Positions 1 to 8,153 of a stretch of DNA of 64,000 nucleotides are shown here, in pieces. Source of the stretch: SELP01 sp035969385 (GTDB lineage: Bacteria; Pseudomonadota; Alphaproteobacteria; Rhodobacterales; Rhodobacteraceae); contig NZ_JAYKKJ010000008.1 in the NCBI RefSeq assembly GCF_035969385.1, positions 1 through 64,000 of the forward strand, written 5' to 3'. The notes beneath the pieces are model-generated. The model made no database searches, was not told the DNA's origin, and saw only the letters and a program-made list of their open reading frames with translations. Numbering within the stretch: position 1 is the stretch's first letter; every line of letters begins with the position of its first letter. The translations under genes were made by a program, and so were the position numbers.

Positions 1-37
1 AAAGCATCGTTCCGATGGACCAGAGGCCCACGATGCA

Positions 38-298
38 CTAACAATCAAACCGGACCACCCGATGGGGGCACGCCAGTCCGGCTTCAAACGCTGTCCGGCA
101 ATCCGTGGCGTCATGCCCAATGTCCGAATCCAGAAGCGGCGTATTGGTCATACCGGGGCCTTCAAACCGGGGATCGTCACATTCCCCATCGTTGGACCAT
201 CGGCTGGCATCATCGCCGAAATCAATGGATTGAGCCTGTGCGCCAGTGGCTGCGAACCCGGCCAGAGCCCCACAAAAAACCAATGTGTGAATACGCAT
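38..298 (-). CDS. small secreted cysteine-containing protein, unknown function
   Basis: An 86-residue exported protein. Residues 1-22 form a signal peptide (charged start, hydrophobic core, Ala-rich cleavage region ending AQA-Q). The mature part is acidic, with the pattern DFGDDASRWSNDGECDDPRF and a later HDATDC segment; Cys 40, 67, 77 and 86 could form disulfides. I recognise this pattern as recurring in small exported proteins of Rhodobacterales but know no function. The ATG at 298 is chosen over a longer reading because GGAGT lies just upstream and the signal peptide begins there. It is divergent from accA and transcribed off the left edge. Confidence 0.75.
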   Translation of the reverse strand: MRIHTLVFCGALAGFAATGAQAQSIDFGDDASRWSNDGECDDPRFEGPGMTNTPLLDSDIGHDATDCRTAFEAGLACPHRVVRFDC

Positions 299-446
299 TT
301 GAAATACTCCTTCTCTCTCTTGACCACCCTGCCCCAAGGTCCGGCGGCTGGCAACGGGTGAAACCCGCCGGGCTTTCCCCCGCTTGTCGAGTTGCATTGC
401 GCCCCCGCTCACCCTTATATCGGCTGAAACCGTTCGGAGACCTGCG

Positions 447-1406
447 ATGAATTACCTCGAGTTCGAAAAACCCCTCGCCGAGATCGAAGGCAAGGCCGAG
501 GAACTGCGGGCAATGGCCCGGTCGAACCCTGAGATGGATGTCGAGAAAGAAGCCGCTGCGCTGGACAAGAAGGCGAGCGATCTTCTCAAGGATCTCTATC
601 GCACCCTGACGCCCTGGCGGAAATGTCAGGTGGCGCGGCACCCCGACCGTCCTCATTGCAAGGACTATATCGAGGCGCTGTTCACCGAATACACACCGTT
701 GGCCGGCGACCGGAACTTTGCCGATGACCATGCCGTGATGGGCGGCCTCGCCCGGTTCGACGGCAAGCCGGTGATGGTGATCGGCCATGAAAAGGGCAAC
801 GACACCAAAAGCCGGATCGAACGGAATTTCGGCATGGCCCGGCCTGAAGGCTATCGCAAGGCGATCCGGCTGATGGAACTGGCCGACCGGTTCGGCGTGC
901 CGATCATCACGCTGGTCGACACCCCCGGTGCCTATCCCGGCAAGGGCGCGGAAGAGCGCGGCCAGTCCGAGGCCATTGCGCGGTCCACCGAAACCTGTCT
1001 GAATGTGAAGGTTCCGCTGATCAGTGTCGTGATCGGCGAAGGCGGATCGGGCGGGGCCGTGGCCTTTGCCACCGCGAACCGTCTCGCGATGCTGGAACAT
1101 TCCATCTATTCCGTGATCTCGCCCGAAGGCTGCGCCTCGATCCTGTGGAAAGACGCCGAGAAGATGCGCGAGGCTGCCGAGGCGCTGCGCCTGACCGCTC
1201 AGGATCTGAACGAGCTGGATATCTGCGACAAGATCATCGCCGAACCGCTGGGGGGCGCGCATCGGGACAAGGATGCGGCGATCAAATCCGTGGGCGGCGC
1301 GATCCGCGATCTGCTCAAGGACCTGTCGAAGATGAAGGGCAAGGAACTGCGCGACGACCGGCGCAAGAAATACCTTGGGCTGGGGTCCAAGGGGCTGGCC
1401 GCCTAG
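447..1406 (+). CDS. accA: acetyl-CoA carboxylase carboxyltransferase subunit alpha
   Basis: A 319-residue cytosolic subunit that, with AccD, transfers the carboxyl group from carboxybiotin to acetyl-CoA to give malonyl-CoA, the first step of fatty acid synthesis. The N-terminus (MNYLEFEKPLAEIEGK) and coiled first 80 residues are typical of AccA. The crotonase-like core has LVDTPGAYPGKGAEERGQ and GEGGSGGAVA, which form the acyl-CoA/biotin site. Length matches the family. The ATG at 447 is preceded by CGGAGA; a longer in-frame reading lacks similarity. It converges on the next gene with a 3-base gap. Confidence 0.97.
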   Translation: MNYLEFEKPLAEIEGKAEELRAMARSNPEMDVEKEAAALDKKASDLLKDLYRTLTPWRKCQVARHPDRPHCKDYIEALFTEYTPLAGDRNFADDHAVMGGLARFDGKPVMVIGHEKGNDTKSRIERNFGMARPEGYRKAIRLMELADRFGVPIITLVDTPGAYPGKGAEERGQSEAIARSTETCLNVKVPLISVVIGEGGSGGAVAFATANRLAMLEHSIYSVISPEGCASILWKDAEKMREAAEALRLTAQDLNELDICDKIIAEPLGGAHRDKDAAIKSVGGAIRDLLKDLSKMKGKELRDDRRKKYLGLGSKGLAA

Positions 1407-1409
1407 CCC

Positions 1410-2009
1410 CTACCACATCTTCGTCTTGGCATAGTCCGGATAGGCGCTGTCGTAGCCGTCCGCGTCGAAACTCGCCTCCATTTCCTTCAGGAACTGGCCC
1501 GCGGTCGGCAGCCCGTCGGTATCGTCCCGCGTCCAAATACCCGACCGCATGACCGCCTTGGCACATTGGAAATAGGTTTCCGCGACGGTCACGACAATGA
1601 CCGTTTTCGGATGCATTCCCTTCCGTTCGAAGGTTCCGGTGATCGCCGGATCATCGGCAATCACGGCGGTGCCGTTGACCCGGACCACATTCGTCGACCC
1701 GGGGACCATGAACATCAGGCTTACACGGCCGTCAGTCACTATGTTTTTCAGCGAATCCAGCCGGTTGTTTCCCTGCCAATCCGGCAGGTGCATCGTGCTG
1801 TCATCCGCGATCCGCACGACGGGGCCATCGTCGCCGCGCGGGCTGCCGTCGGTTCCCTCCGGTCCGACCGTTGTCAGAACGACAAAGCGCGACGCGTCTA
1901 TCCACTTGCGGTATAGGGGCGTCAGCCGGGTCGCTACCTTGGTCAGGGATAGCTGCGAGGGCGCGCCGTATAGGGTTTCCAGCGCGTCCAAAGTGTCGAT
2001 GATCTTCAT
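1410..2009 (-). CDS. pyridoxamine 5'-phosphate oxidase-fold flavoprotein (MSMEG_1061-like)
   Basis: A 199-residue protein with the split beta-barrel fold of FMN-binding PPOX proteins. Strand motifs FVVLTTVGPEGTDGSPRGD near residue 42 and the DWQGNNRLDSLKNI segment fit the MSMEG_1061 subgroup of FMN-dependent PPOX proteins. The substrate is unknown; relatives bind FMN or F420 and act as oxidoreductases on small molecules. It lies 9 bases after plsC on the same strand, so it may be the last gene of the ftsE-ftsX-plsC transcript. Family is confident; function is not. Confidence 0.85.
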   Translation of the reverse strand: MKIIDTLDALETLYGAPSQLSLTKVATRLTPLYRKWIDASRFVVLTTVGPEGTDGSPRGDDGPVVRIADDSTMHLPDWQGNNRLDSLKNIVTDGRVSLMFMVPGSTNVVRVNGTAVIADDPAITGTFERKGMHPKTVIVVTVAETYFQCAKAVMRSGIWTRDDTDGLPTAGQFLKEMEASFDADGYDSAYPDYAKTKMW

Positions 2010-2018
2010 ACTCGCGTC

Positions 2019-2771
2019 CTAGCTTTTGCTGTCGGGGGTCGGCAGCTCCGTAAACCCTGCTTCGGCCATCAACTCGTTCGAGCGGGTTTCGACGGCCTGT
2101 TCCAGTTCTGCCATGAACTCATCCAACGGCTTGCCCGCCTTGATCCGGGGCATGAATTCGACCACCGCCTTGCCCGGTTTGCGGTAGATGCCGCGCTTGG
2201 GCCAGAAGACGCCCACATTGCAGGCCACGGGCACGCAGTCCTGTCCCAACTCACGATAAAGAACACCTGACCCGACCTTGTATGGCGCCTTGATCCCGGG
2301 ATTGATCCGCGTGCCCTGCGGGTAGATCACCAATTGCCCCGGCTCTGCCTTGCCGGACTGAACGTCGGCCAGCATTTTCTTGATCGCTTCGGCCCGCTTG
2401 CCCCGGTTGACCGGAATACATCCGATCCGTTTGGCGTATTGGCCGAGGATCGGTGCATAGAGCAGTTCACGCTTCATGATGAACTTGGATTTCGGCAGGG
2501 CCGAATAGATCAGGATGATATCAAAGAACGACTGGTGCTTGGCCGCGACCAGAACCTCGTCCGTGGGTGGGGTGCCACGCACCTCGTTCTTTAGCCCGAT
2601 CAACCAGGCGGCCAGCCATTTGACAAAGGCACACCATGCGTGGGCGGCGGCGCTCGCCCCCCGGCTGCTGACCAGTGCCCAGGGCAGAAAGGCAATCGCG
2701 TAGACGACCATCGCCACGTAGATCAGGACGATGAACAACAGGGACCGAAGCCACTGGAAGGCATATCTCAT
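2019..2771 (-). CDS. plsC: 1-acyl-sn-glycerol-3-phosphate acyltransferase
   Basis: A 250-residue membrane-associated enzyme that acylates lysophosphatidic acid to phosphatidic acid. An N-terminal hydrophobic segment (about residues 8-35) anchors it. The HX4D catalytic motif is His79-QSFF-Asp84. Block II is GCIPVNRG and block III reads YPQGTR, with Gln where many PlsC proteins have Glu; I have seen this in other alphaproteobacterial PlsC sequences and do not read it as inactivation. Its start overlaps the ftsX stop by four bases, so translation is probably coupled. Confidence 0.93.
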   Translation of the reverse strand: MRYAFQWLRSLLFIVLIYVAMVVYAIAFLPWALVSSRGASAAAHAWCAFVKWLAAWLIGLKNEVRGTPPTDEVLVAAKHQSFFDIILIYSALPKSKFIMKRELLYAPILGQYAKRIGCIPVNRGKRAEAIKKMLADVQSGKAEPGQLVIYPQGTRINPGIKAPYKVGSGVLYRELGQDCVPVACNVGVFWPKRGIYRKPGKAVVEFMPRIKAGKPLDEFMAELEQAVETRSNELMAEAGFTELPTPDSKS

Positions 2772-3673
2772 GACTGTTCCCTCAGGTTACGCAGGGCCGC
2801 GGCCCATGTTGCAAGAAATGCCACCATGGCCGCAAGCGGCGGGACGATCAGAAGCCATAGCCATTCACCGCCCTGAAATCCAAGCCCGGTCAGGAACCCG
2901 CCGGCGACATCCGTGCTGGGCAAGAACAGGATGCCGATGCCACCCAGAACCACCCCGACAAAGGCCCCGTTGAACGCCCGGATCGTAAACCGCCGCACGA
3001 AGGCCGACGCGATGTATTCGTCGGTTGCCCCCACCAGCCGCATCACCCGGATCACCTGCGCATTGGCCGATAGGGCCGCTTGGGCGGCAAGGGTGATCAT
3101 CGCGCCCGTGGACGCCGCGATCAACACGATGGACACCCAACCCAGAAACCGCAGCCGGTTGGCCGCTTCGACCAGCGGTTCGCGCCAGCGGGTATGATCG
3201 TCCAGAACCGCGCCGGGCACCTCGGCCTGAAGCCGGGCGCGCAGGCCGGTCGGGTCATAGCCATCCCCCTCTTCGATGATCTCGATTAGGCGTGGGATGG
3301 GCAGGGTTTCGACAGGCAGGTCGGGGCCGAACCACGGCTCTAGCAGGGTGCGCTGTTCTTCGTCGGTGAGGGGCCGGGCTTCGGCCACGCCCGGCGTGGT
3401 TTCCAATACCCGGATCGCCGCAGCGGTCTGTGCCGCCATCTGGTCTTCGGGGGCGGAAATCCGCAGGGTCGAGGTGCGGGCCAGTTCCGCCGCCCATCTG
3501 TCTGCCAGCCGGTCCGTCGCGGTGGACAGGGCCAGCGCGAAAACCGCCAGAAAGGCCATGGCGGCGGCGGTGAAAAGCGTCAGCCATGCGGTAAAACCGG
3601 TGGGCGGCACCGAGCGGTCGGCCTGTTTGTCGCCGGTGAGCAACGACAGAGAATGGCGAAGTTGCAGGCTCAC
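2768..3673 (-). CDS. ftsX: cell division protein FtsX (ABC transporter-like permease)
   Basis: A 301-residue inner membrane protein, partner of FtsE, that in the divisome relays ATP hydrolysis to periplasmic peptidoglycan hydrolases. It shows the FtsX plan: one membrane segment near residues 30-50, a periplasmic domain to about 170, then three membrane segments near 175-200, 225-250 and 270-292. The VIRVMRLVGATDEYIASAFV segment is the typical FtsX loop. It overlaps ftsE and plsC by four bases on either side. An EnvC-like protein, the usual downstream target of FtsEX, is encoded at 20864. Confidence 0.9.
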   Translation of the reverse strand: MSLQLRHSLSLLTGDKQADRSVPPTGFTAWLTLFTAAAMAFLAVFALALSTATDRLADRWAAELARTSTLRISAPEDQMAAQTAAAIRVLETTPGVAEARPLTDEEQRTLLEPWFGPDLPVETLPIPRLIEIIEEGDGYDPTGLRARLQAEVPGAVLDDHTRWREPLVEAANRLRFLGWVSIVLIAASTGAMITLAAQAALSANAQVIRVMRLVGATDEYIASAFVRRFTIRAFNGAFVGVVLGGIGILFLPSTDVAGGFLTGLGFQGGEWLWLLIVPPLAAMVAFLATWAAALRNLREQS

Positions 3674-4347
3674 AGGTCCACCCCCGCCGCCTGCAACCGC
3701 CGATCCTTGAGCCGTAGAATGCGGGCCGAAACCTGCGATTTTGCCGCGCGGATCAGGTTCAGATCATGGGTCGCGACAAAGACCGACTTGCCCATCTTGT
3801 TCAGTTCGACCAGCAGGCGCAGCAGGCGTTGCGACATTTCCCAGTCGATGTTGCCGGTCGGTTCATCAGCGATAATCACATCCGGTGACATGATGACCGC
3901 GCGGGCCAGCGCAGCACGCTGCCGTTCCCCGCCCGATAACTCTGGCGGCCGTTGCGCCGCCTGTTGCGAAAGGCCGACCCATGCCAGAAGGTCCGACAGG
4001 TTCTGCCCCGCTTCCCCCGCCCGGCCAGCAACCGCCAAGGGAAGGGCCACGTTTTCCGCGACCGACAGGTGATCAAGGAACTGGCAATCCTGGTGGACCA
4101 CACCAATCCGCCGCCGCACCATCGCCACCTGATCGCGGCTCAGGGTCCGGCTGTCCTGCCCGAAAATCCGCGCCTGACCGGCGGTCGCGGTCAATTCGCC
4201 ATAGCAAAGCTTCAGAAGGGTCGTCTTCCCGGCACCCGACGGGCCGGTCAGGAAATGGAAGGACCCGGGCGCCATTGTCAGCGACAGATCGGAAAAAAGC
4301 TCGCCCCCGCCATAGGAATAGGCCACCTTGTCGAGCTCGATCACCAT
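3670..4347 (-). CDS. ftsE: cell division ATP-binding protein FtsE
   Basis: A 225-residue cytosolic ATPase pairing with FtsX. Walker A GPSGAGKT is at residues 35-42, the ABC signature is LSGGERQR and Walker B is VIIADEPTGNID. I start at the ATG at 4347 because FtsE proteins begin MIELDKV-like; GGGGGAC sits just upstream, slightly close. A GTG at 4362 would add five residues and cannot be excluded. The 168-base gap to the divergent zinc-ribbon gene must hold promoters for both directions. Confidence 0.93.
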   Translation of the reverse strand: MVIELDKVAYSYGGGELFSDLSLTMAPGSFHFLTGPSGAGKTTLLKLCYGELTATAGQARIFGQDSRTLSRDQVAMVRRRIGVVHQDCQFLDHLSVAENVALPLAVAGRAGEAGQNLSDLLAWVGLSQQAAQRPPELSGGERQRAALARAVIMSPDVIIADEPTGNIDWEMSQRLLRLLVELNKMGKSVFVATHDLNLIRAAKSQVSARILRLKDRRLQAAGVDL

Positions 4348-4515
4348 AAGTCCCCCGTTCACCGCACCTGTGTTCTGCCGAAAACAGACGGGGTTTTCAA
4401 TCGGCCCTTTTACCCGCTTGGGATTGTATTTCCTTTCCGATTGCCTTTCTCATTGTTAGAAAAGCGGAAACAGTGGCCCAAAACCGGGCCCATAGGGGCA
4501 GGAAGGACAGGAGCG

Positions 4516-5388
4516 ATGCGTCTCATTTGCCCGAATTGCGGGGCACAGTATGAGGTTCCGGATGATGTCATCCCGGCTGCCGGCCGCGATGTGCAATGTT
4601 CGAACTGTAGCCACACGTGGTTCGAACGCCCGGGCATGTCCGAGGCGGAAGAAGACGGATTGACCCCGCCCCCGCCGCCTGTGGGCGAAGACCCGGTCGA
4701 ACCGCAGCCCGCCCCCCCGGCAATGGATCATGACGACGACCCGGCGGCGGAGATGGGACAAGGCGAAGAGGAACCCGAGCCGGAGGACGCGCCAGAACCG
4801 GAGCCGGAACCGGAAGTGTCCGAGCCTGATCCGGCCCCTGAGCCGGAACCCCAGCGCCGTGAACTGGACCCGGCAATTGCGGACATTCTGCGCCAAGAGG
4901 CCGCTCGTGAACGGGCGCAACGAGACGGATCGGCAAGCGATGGGCTGCAAAGCCAACCCGATCTGGGACTCGATGCACCGCTGGCCCCGGAAGACCAGCG
5001 CGCGGAAGAGGCGCGCCGCCGCATGGCCCGGCTCAAGGGCGAACGCGCCCCGGCCCCGGCGGTAGCCGGCGCAGGCGCCCGGTCCGACCTCCTGCCCGAT
5101 ATCGAGGAAATCAACTCGACCCTCAGGTCGTCGGCGGAACGCGGCGAAAGCGACCCGGTCGAGGATGCAGCCATCAGCCAGAACCGGCGTAGCGGGTTCC
5201 GGCGCGGGTTCATGACGGTGATCCTTCTGGCAGTGCTGGCGGCAGTGATCTACATCTATGCCCCCCGGATCGGCGCGGCTGTCCCACAGCTTGAGCCGTT
5301 CCTGACATCCTATGTGAACTGGGTGGATAGCCTTCGGCTTTGGGTTGACCTGAAGATGCAAGACTTCATCGCTGGCGACGCGACCTAA
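4516..5388 (+). CDS. zinc-ribbon (MJ0042-type) membrane protein
   Basis: A 290-residue protein with an N-terminal zinc ribbon, Cys5-x2-Cys8 and Cys28-x2-Cys31, in the MJ0042 style (MRLICPNCGAQYEVPDDVI). A long acidic Pro/Glu-rich region follows (about residues 40-120), then a charged helical stretch and one membrane segment at about 232-249, with a short tail beyond. The Cys spacing is exact; the role is unknown. The start ATG is preceded by GGACAGGAG. Similar proteins are common next to ftsE in this family, and I infer an envelope-linked regulatory role only from that. Confidence 0.85.
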   Translation: MRLICPNCGAQYEVPDDVIPAAGRDVQCSNCSHTWFERPGMSEAEEDGLTPPPPPVGEDPVEPQPAPPAMDHDDDPAAEMGQGEEEPEPEDAPEPEPEPEVSEPDPAPEPEPQRRELDPAIADILRQEAARERAQRDGSASDGLQSQPDLGLDAPLAPEDQRAEEARRRMARLKGERAPAPAVAGAGARSDLLPDIEEINSTLRSSAERGESDPVEDAAISQNRRSGFRRGFMTVILLAVLAAVIYIYAPRIGAAVPQLEPFLTSYVNWVDSLRLWVDLKMQDFIAGDAT

Positions 5389-5493
5389 GGCCAAGAGCAT
5401 CTGGCGAAAGACCTGAAGCGGAAAGCATCACCTAACGCATTGAAATCCAAGGATTCAGGCAACGTTAGGTGATTCAGTTCTTCGCATGACGCT
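5389..5493. repeat. palindromic intergenic element
   Basis: The gap between the converging zinc-ribbon and TIGR02302 genes is almost entirely a nested palindrome. The arms ATCACCTAACG (5427-5437) and CGTTAGGTGAT (5463-5473) are perfect complements; inside them TGAAATCC faces GGATTCA, and outside GCGAAAGA faces TCTTCGC with one bulge. The right edge reads CGCTTTAG, also found at the edge of the element at 32641. It could end transcription from both sides or be a dispersed repeat unit. Confidence 0.6.
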
Positions 5494-8049
5494 TTAGAAC
5501 CGCTCCAGCAGGCGCTTGAGGTAATCCAGCTCCAACTGGGGCCGGTCCTGTTCGGACGACCGGCGGCGCAGTTCCTGCAAAAGCTCTTCTGCCCGCCGCT
5601 GAAGTTCCTGGCCCTGCAGCATGTTTTCCTCGGTGCCGAACTGACCGTTGTTGCCCAACTGCCGACCCAGCGGGTCGCGGCGAGACGGTTCCAGTCGACC
5701 CTGAGCATTGCCGTCCTGTTGCCCCTGCCCCGGTTCTTCCTCGCGACGGTTTTGGGCCAACGCGTCGCCAAGGTTGCGCAGCCCGTCGCGCAGGGCGTCC
5801 ATCGCCTCGGCCTGCCGGTCAATCGCCTCGGCCAGATCGCCTTCTCGCAGGGCATCCTCTGCCCCATCCATTGCGTCTTCGGCGCGTTCAAGGGCACGAC
5901 GGGCGGCCTCTGCCGAATCCCCGTCCAGACTGGGCAAGTTTCCAAGCTGGCGTTCCAATTCTTCGCGCAGGGCCTCTTGCCGATCTGCAAGGGACTGCTG
6001 GTCGCCCTCGCCGCCCTGCCCTTGATCGTTTTGTTGGCCCTGCTGGCTGTCCTGACCAAAGCCCTGGCCCTCGCCGCTTTCGCCATCGCGGGGCTGCTGA
6101 CCAGGGCGCTGGCCCTGCTGGCCGGGGTCCTGGCCGGGGTCCTGCGGCTGGTCCTGCCGCCCCTGCCCCTGGTTGAATCCTTCTTGCAGATCGCGGAACG
6201 CATCGTCGGACAGGTCCTGCTGATCGCGCAGAGTATCCGACAGGTCCTGCATCGACTGCTCGCCGGGCATCGGTTCGCCGCCACCGTCGCCCTGCGTGAC
6301 CTGCAGGTTCTCCATCAACTCATTAAGCTGTTCCATCAGTTCCTGAGCTTCGGCCATGCGGCCCTCTTCCATCAGTTCCTGAATGCGATCCATCAGGGCC
6401 TGAAGTTCGTCCATGGTAAATTCCATGGTATCCCCGTCCGCTCGGTCAGGCTGATCCGTGCCATCGCCATCCTGCGGCTGCGACTGTTCGGCCAGCATCC
6501 GCATATAGTCGTTGGTCGCGTCGCGCAGCTCCTGCATCAGCTCTTCGATTTCCTCGGGCGTCGCGCCATTGCGCATCGCCTCGGCCAGGCGTTCCTGTGC
6601 TCGGCGCAAACGCTCGCGGGCATCGGCAAGGGTGCCCTCCTCAAGTTGCACCGCAAGATCCCAAAGCGCCTGCGCGATCTCGCCCTGCTGTTCAACCGTA
6701 AGACCCTCGTCAACCATCGGGGCAAGGCGGCGCAGGGTGAAGGACAGACGCAGGTAAGATGTATCGTCGTCGAACAGCTCCTCCGGGCGATAGGCCACGG
6801 CCCGCAAGATTTGCAGGACCCGGCGCCCATTGTCCCGGGACCACAGCAGATCGCGCCGCTGTTCAATGACCGCGCGGGCAACCGGCTGAAAGAACCTGCG
6901 GCCCGGAAGGATGATCGGTTCCGGATCACTGCGGCCCACCTGCCCCCGTGCGTCCTGCACCTCAAGCGTCAGCGTGACCGGAAGGTTGGCAAAGGGATGT
7001 TCGGACAGGTTTTCCGTCAGCATCTCCTCGAAATCCCGGCGGTCCCCGGTAAAGGGCATCGGCAGATCAAGAACGAGCGGCTCCCGCGCCTCGGGCGGGA
7101 TTGCCAGCCCATGGCGGCGGTCCACCCGCCCAAGGTCCAGCGCGATCGTGGCTGTGCCCGAAAGGATCCCATAGTCGTCCAGCGCCAAGAATGGTTGGGA
7201 CATTTCACCGTCGGCCTCCGCCCCGACCGGGCCGGTCAGTTCTACGGTGGGCGGTGTGTCCGGGATAACCGAAACCTGCCATTCAGCCCCACCCTCGCCA
7301 TTGATCGACAGGGTGCCGTCCTGCATCACGAAAAACACCTGCGACGGGTCACTTGCCGGCGGCAAGTCGTCGCCGCTGCGGGCCGAAACCGTCTCGGCCA
7401 GGGTCAGGGCGCCGATCTCACCATAGAAGCGCAGGGTTATCTCGCTCCCCTCTGGCACGCGCAGGGGACCCTGCGGGATATCCGCAAGATACAGCGTCGG
7501 TTTGCCGGTATAGGCCGGGGGGGCGATCCAGCCTTCCCATGTCGGGCCGGTCACCAGCGATTGACCCGCCCCCGGCGCCATCTGGGTCACTGATTGCACC
7601 CGCCAGACCGACCCGAACATCAGAGCCACGACGAAGAAAAGAAGGGCAACATAGCGCAGGCCAAACGGATCGACCTTTGACAATCGCAGGTCCGGGTCCG
7701 CCATCCGGGCGGCGCGGGTTCGGTCCTGCATCCGGGCGACATGGGCACGCCAGACGGCTTCGGAGGCGGCATCGCCCGCGCCGATCACCTGCCTGTCCGT
7801 AAGGCTTGCAATCGGACGTCCCGGCAGGGCGGCGTCGACACGCGCAACGGCTTCGGCCCGGTCGGGCCAACGAAAACCGCGCACACCACGGACAAGTGAG
7901 ACCACCGCCGCCAGCAGGCACAAAACGCCAAAGCCCCAGACCAGTTCAACCGGCAGCGCATCCTGCCAGCCCAAAAGCAAAGGCGCGACGGCCACGAAAA
8001 GAACCGTCCACAACGGCCAGAACGCGCGCACCACCTGTTCGGCCAACAA
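5494..8049 (-). CDS. TIGR02302 family (DUF4175-like) membrane protein
   Basis: An 851-residue alphaproteobacterial envelope protein of unknown function. Two N-terminal membrane segments (about 10-50) and a third near residues 130-150 precede a globular region to about 450. A helical part then leads into a very Gln/Gly/Asp-rich low-complexity region (about 560-700) and a helical C-terminus ending in LELDYLKRLLERF, typical of the family. The only standard starts in frame are TTG at 8049 and 8046, yet the frame stays open for about 28 more codons to a TGA at 8134-8136, and that stretch (DLRHLRLPVAATHAG) resembles the usual family N-terminus. A CTG at 8112 has GGAGAGG upstream, so the true start may be non-canonical. 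Confidence 0.88.
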   Translation of the reverse strand: MLAEQVVRAFWPLWTVLFVAVAPLLLGWQDALPVELVWGFGVLCLLAAVVSLVRGVRGFRWPDRAEAVARVDAALPGRPIASLTDRQVIGAGDAASEAVWRAHVARMQDRTRAARMADPDLRLSKVDPFGLRYVALLFFVVALMFGSVWRVQSVTQMAPGAGQSLVTGPTWEGWIAPPAYTGKPTLYLADIPQGPLRVPEGSEITLRFYGEIGALTLAETVSARSGDDLPPASDPSQVFFVMQDGTLSINGEGGAEWQVSVIPDTPPTVELTGPVGAEADGEMSQPFLALDDYGILSGTATIALDLGRVDRRHGLAIPPEAREPLVLDLPMPFTGDRRDFEEMLTENLSEHPFANLPVTLTLEVQDARGQVGRSDPEPIILPGRRFFQPVARAVIEQRRDLLWSRDNGRRVLQILRAVAYRPEELFDDDTSYLRLSFTLRRLAPMVDEGLTVEQQGEIAQALWDLAVQLEEGTLADARERLRRAQERLAEAMRNGATPEEIEELMQELRDATNDYMRMLAEQSQPQDGDGTDQPDRADGDTMEFTMDELQALMDRIQELMEEGRMAEAQELMEQLNELMENLQVTQGDGGGEPMPGEQSMQDLSDTLRDQQDLSDDAFRDLQEGFNQGQGRQDQPQDPGQDPGQQGQRPGQQPRDGESGEGQGFGQDSQQGQQNDQGQGGEGDQQSLADRQEALREELERQLGNLPSLDGDSAEAARRALERAEDAMDGAEDALREGDLAEAIDRQAEAMDALRDGLRNLGDALAQNRREEEPGQGQQDGNAQGRLEPSRRDPLGRQLGNNGQFGTEENMLQGQELQRRAEELLQELRRRSSEQDRPQLELDYLKRLLERF

Positions 8050-8153
8050 CCCGGCGTGGGTCGCGGCAACAGGCAGGCGCAGGTGGCGCAGGTCTCGGCT
8101 CGGGTCGGTCAGCAGGCCTCTCCGTTTTACGGTTCAGGCCGACCCTAACCGGG

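Noticed and set aside
222..1262. A 346-codon minus-strand reading frame opposite accA
   Set aside because: It is antisense to a full-length, clearly conserved accA and its His/Gly/Arg-rich translation is typical of a shadow frame in GC-rich DNA.
2019..2771. PlsC inactive because block III reads PQGTR rather than PEGTR
   Set aside because: The HX4D catalytic motif is intact and I have seen the Gln form in related PlsC proteins, so no loss of function is claimed.
5719..7593. A 624-codon plus-strand frame opposite the TIGR02302 gene
   Set aside because: The Leu/Ala-rich translation mirrors the Gln/Glu-rich real protein; no domain or ribosome-binding site supports it.
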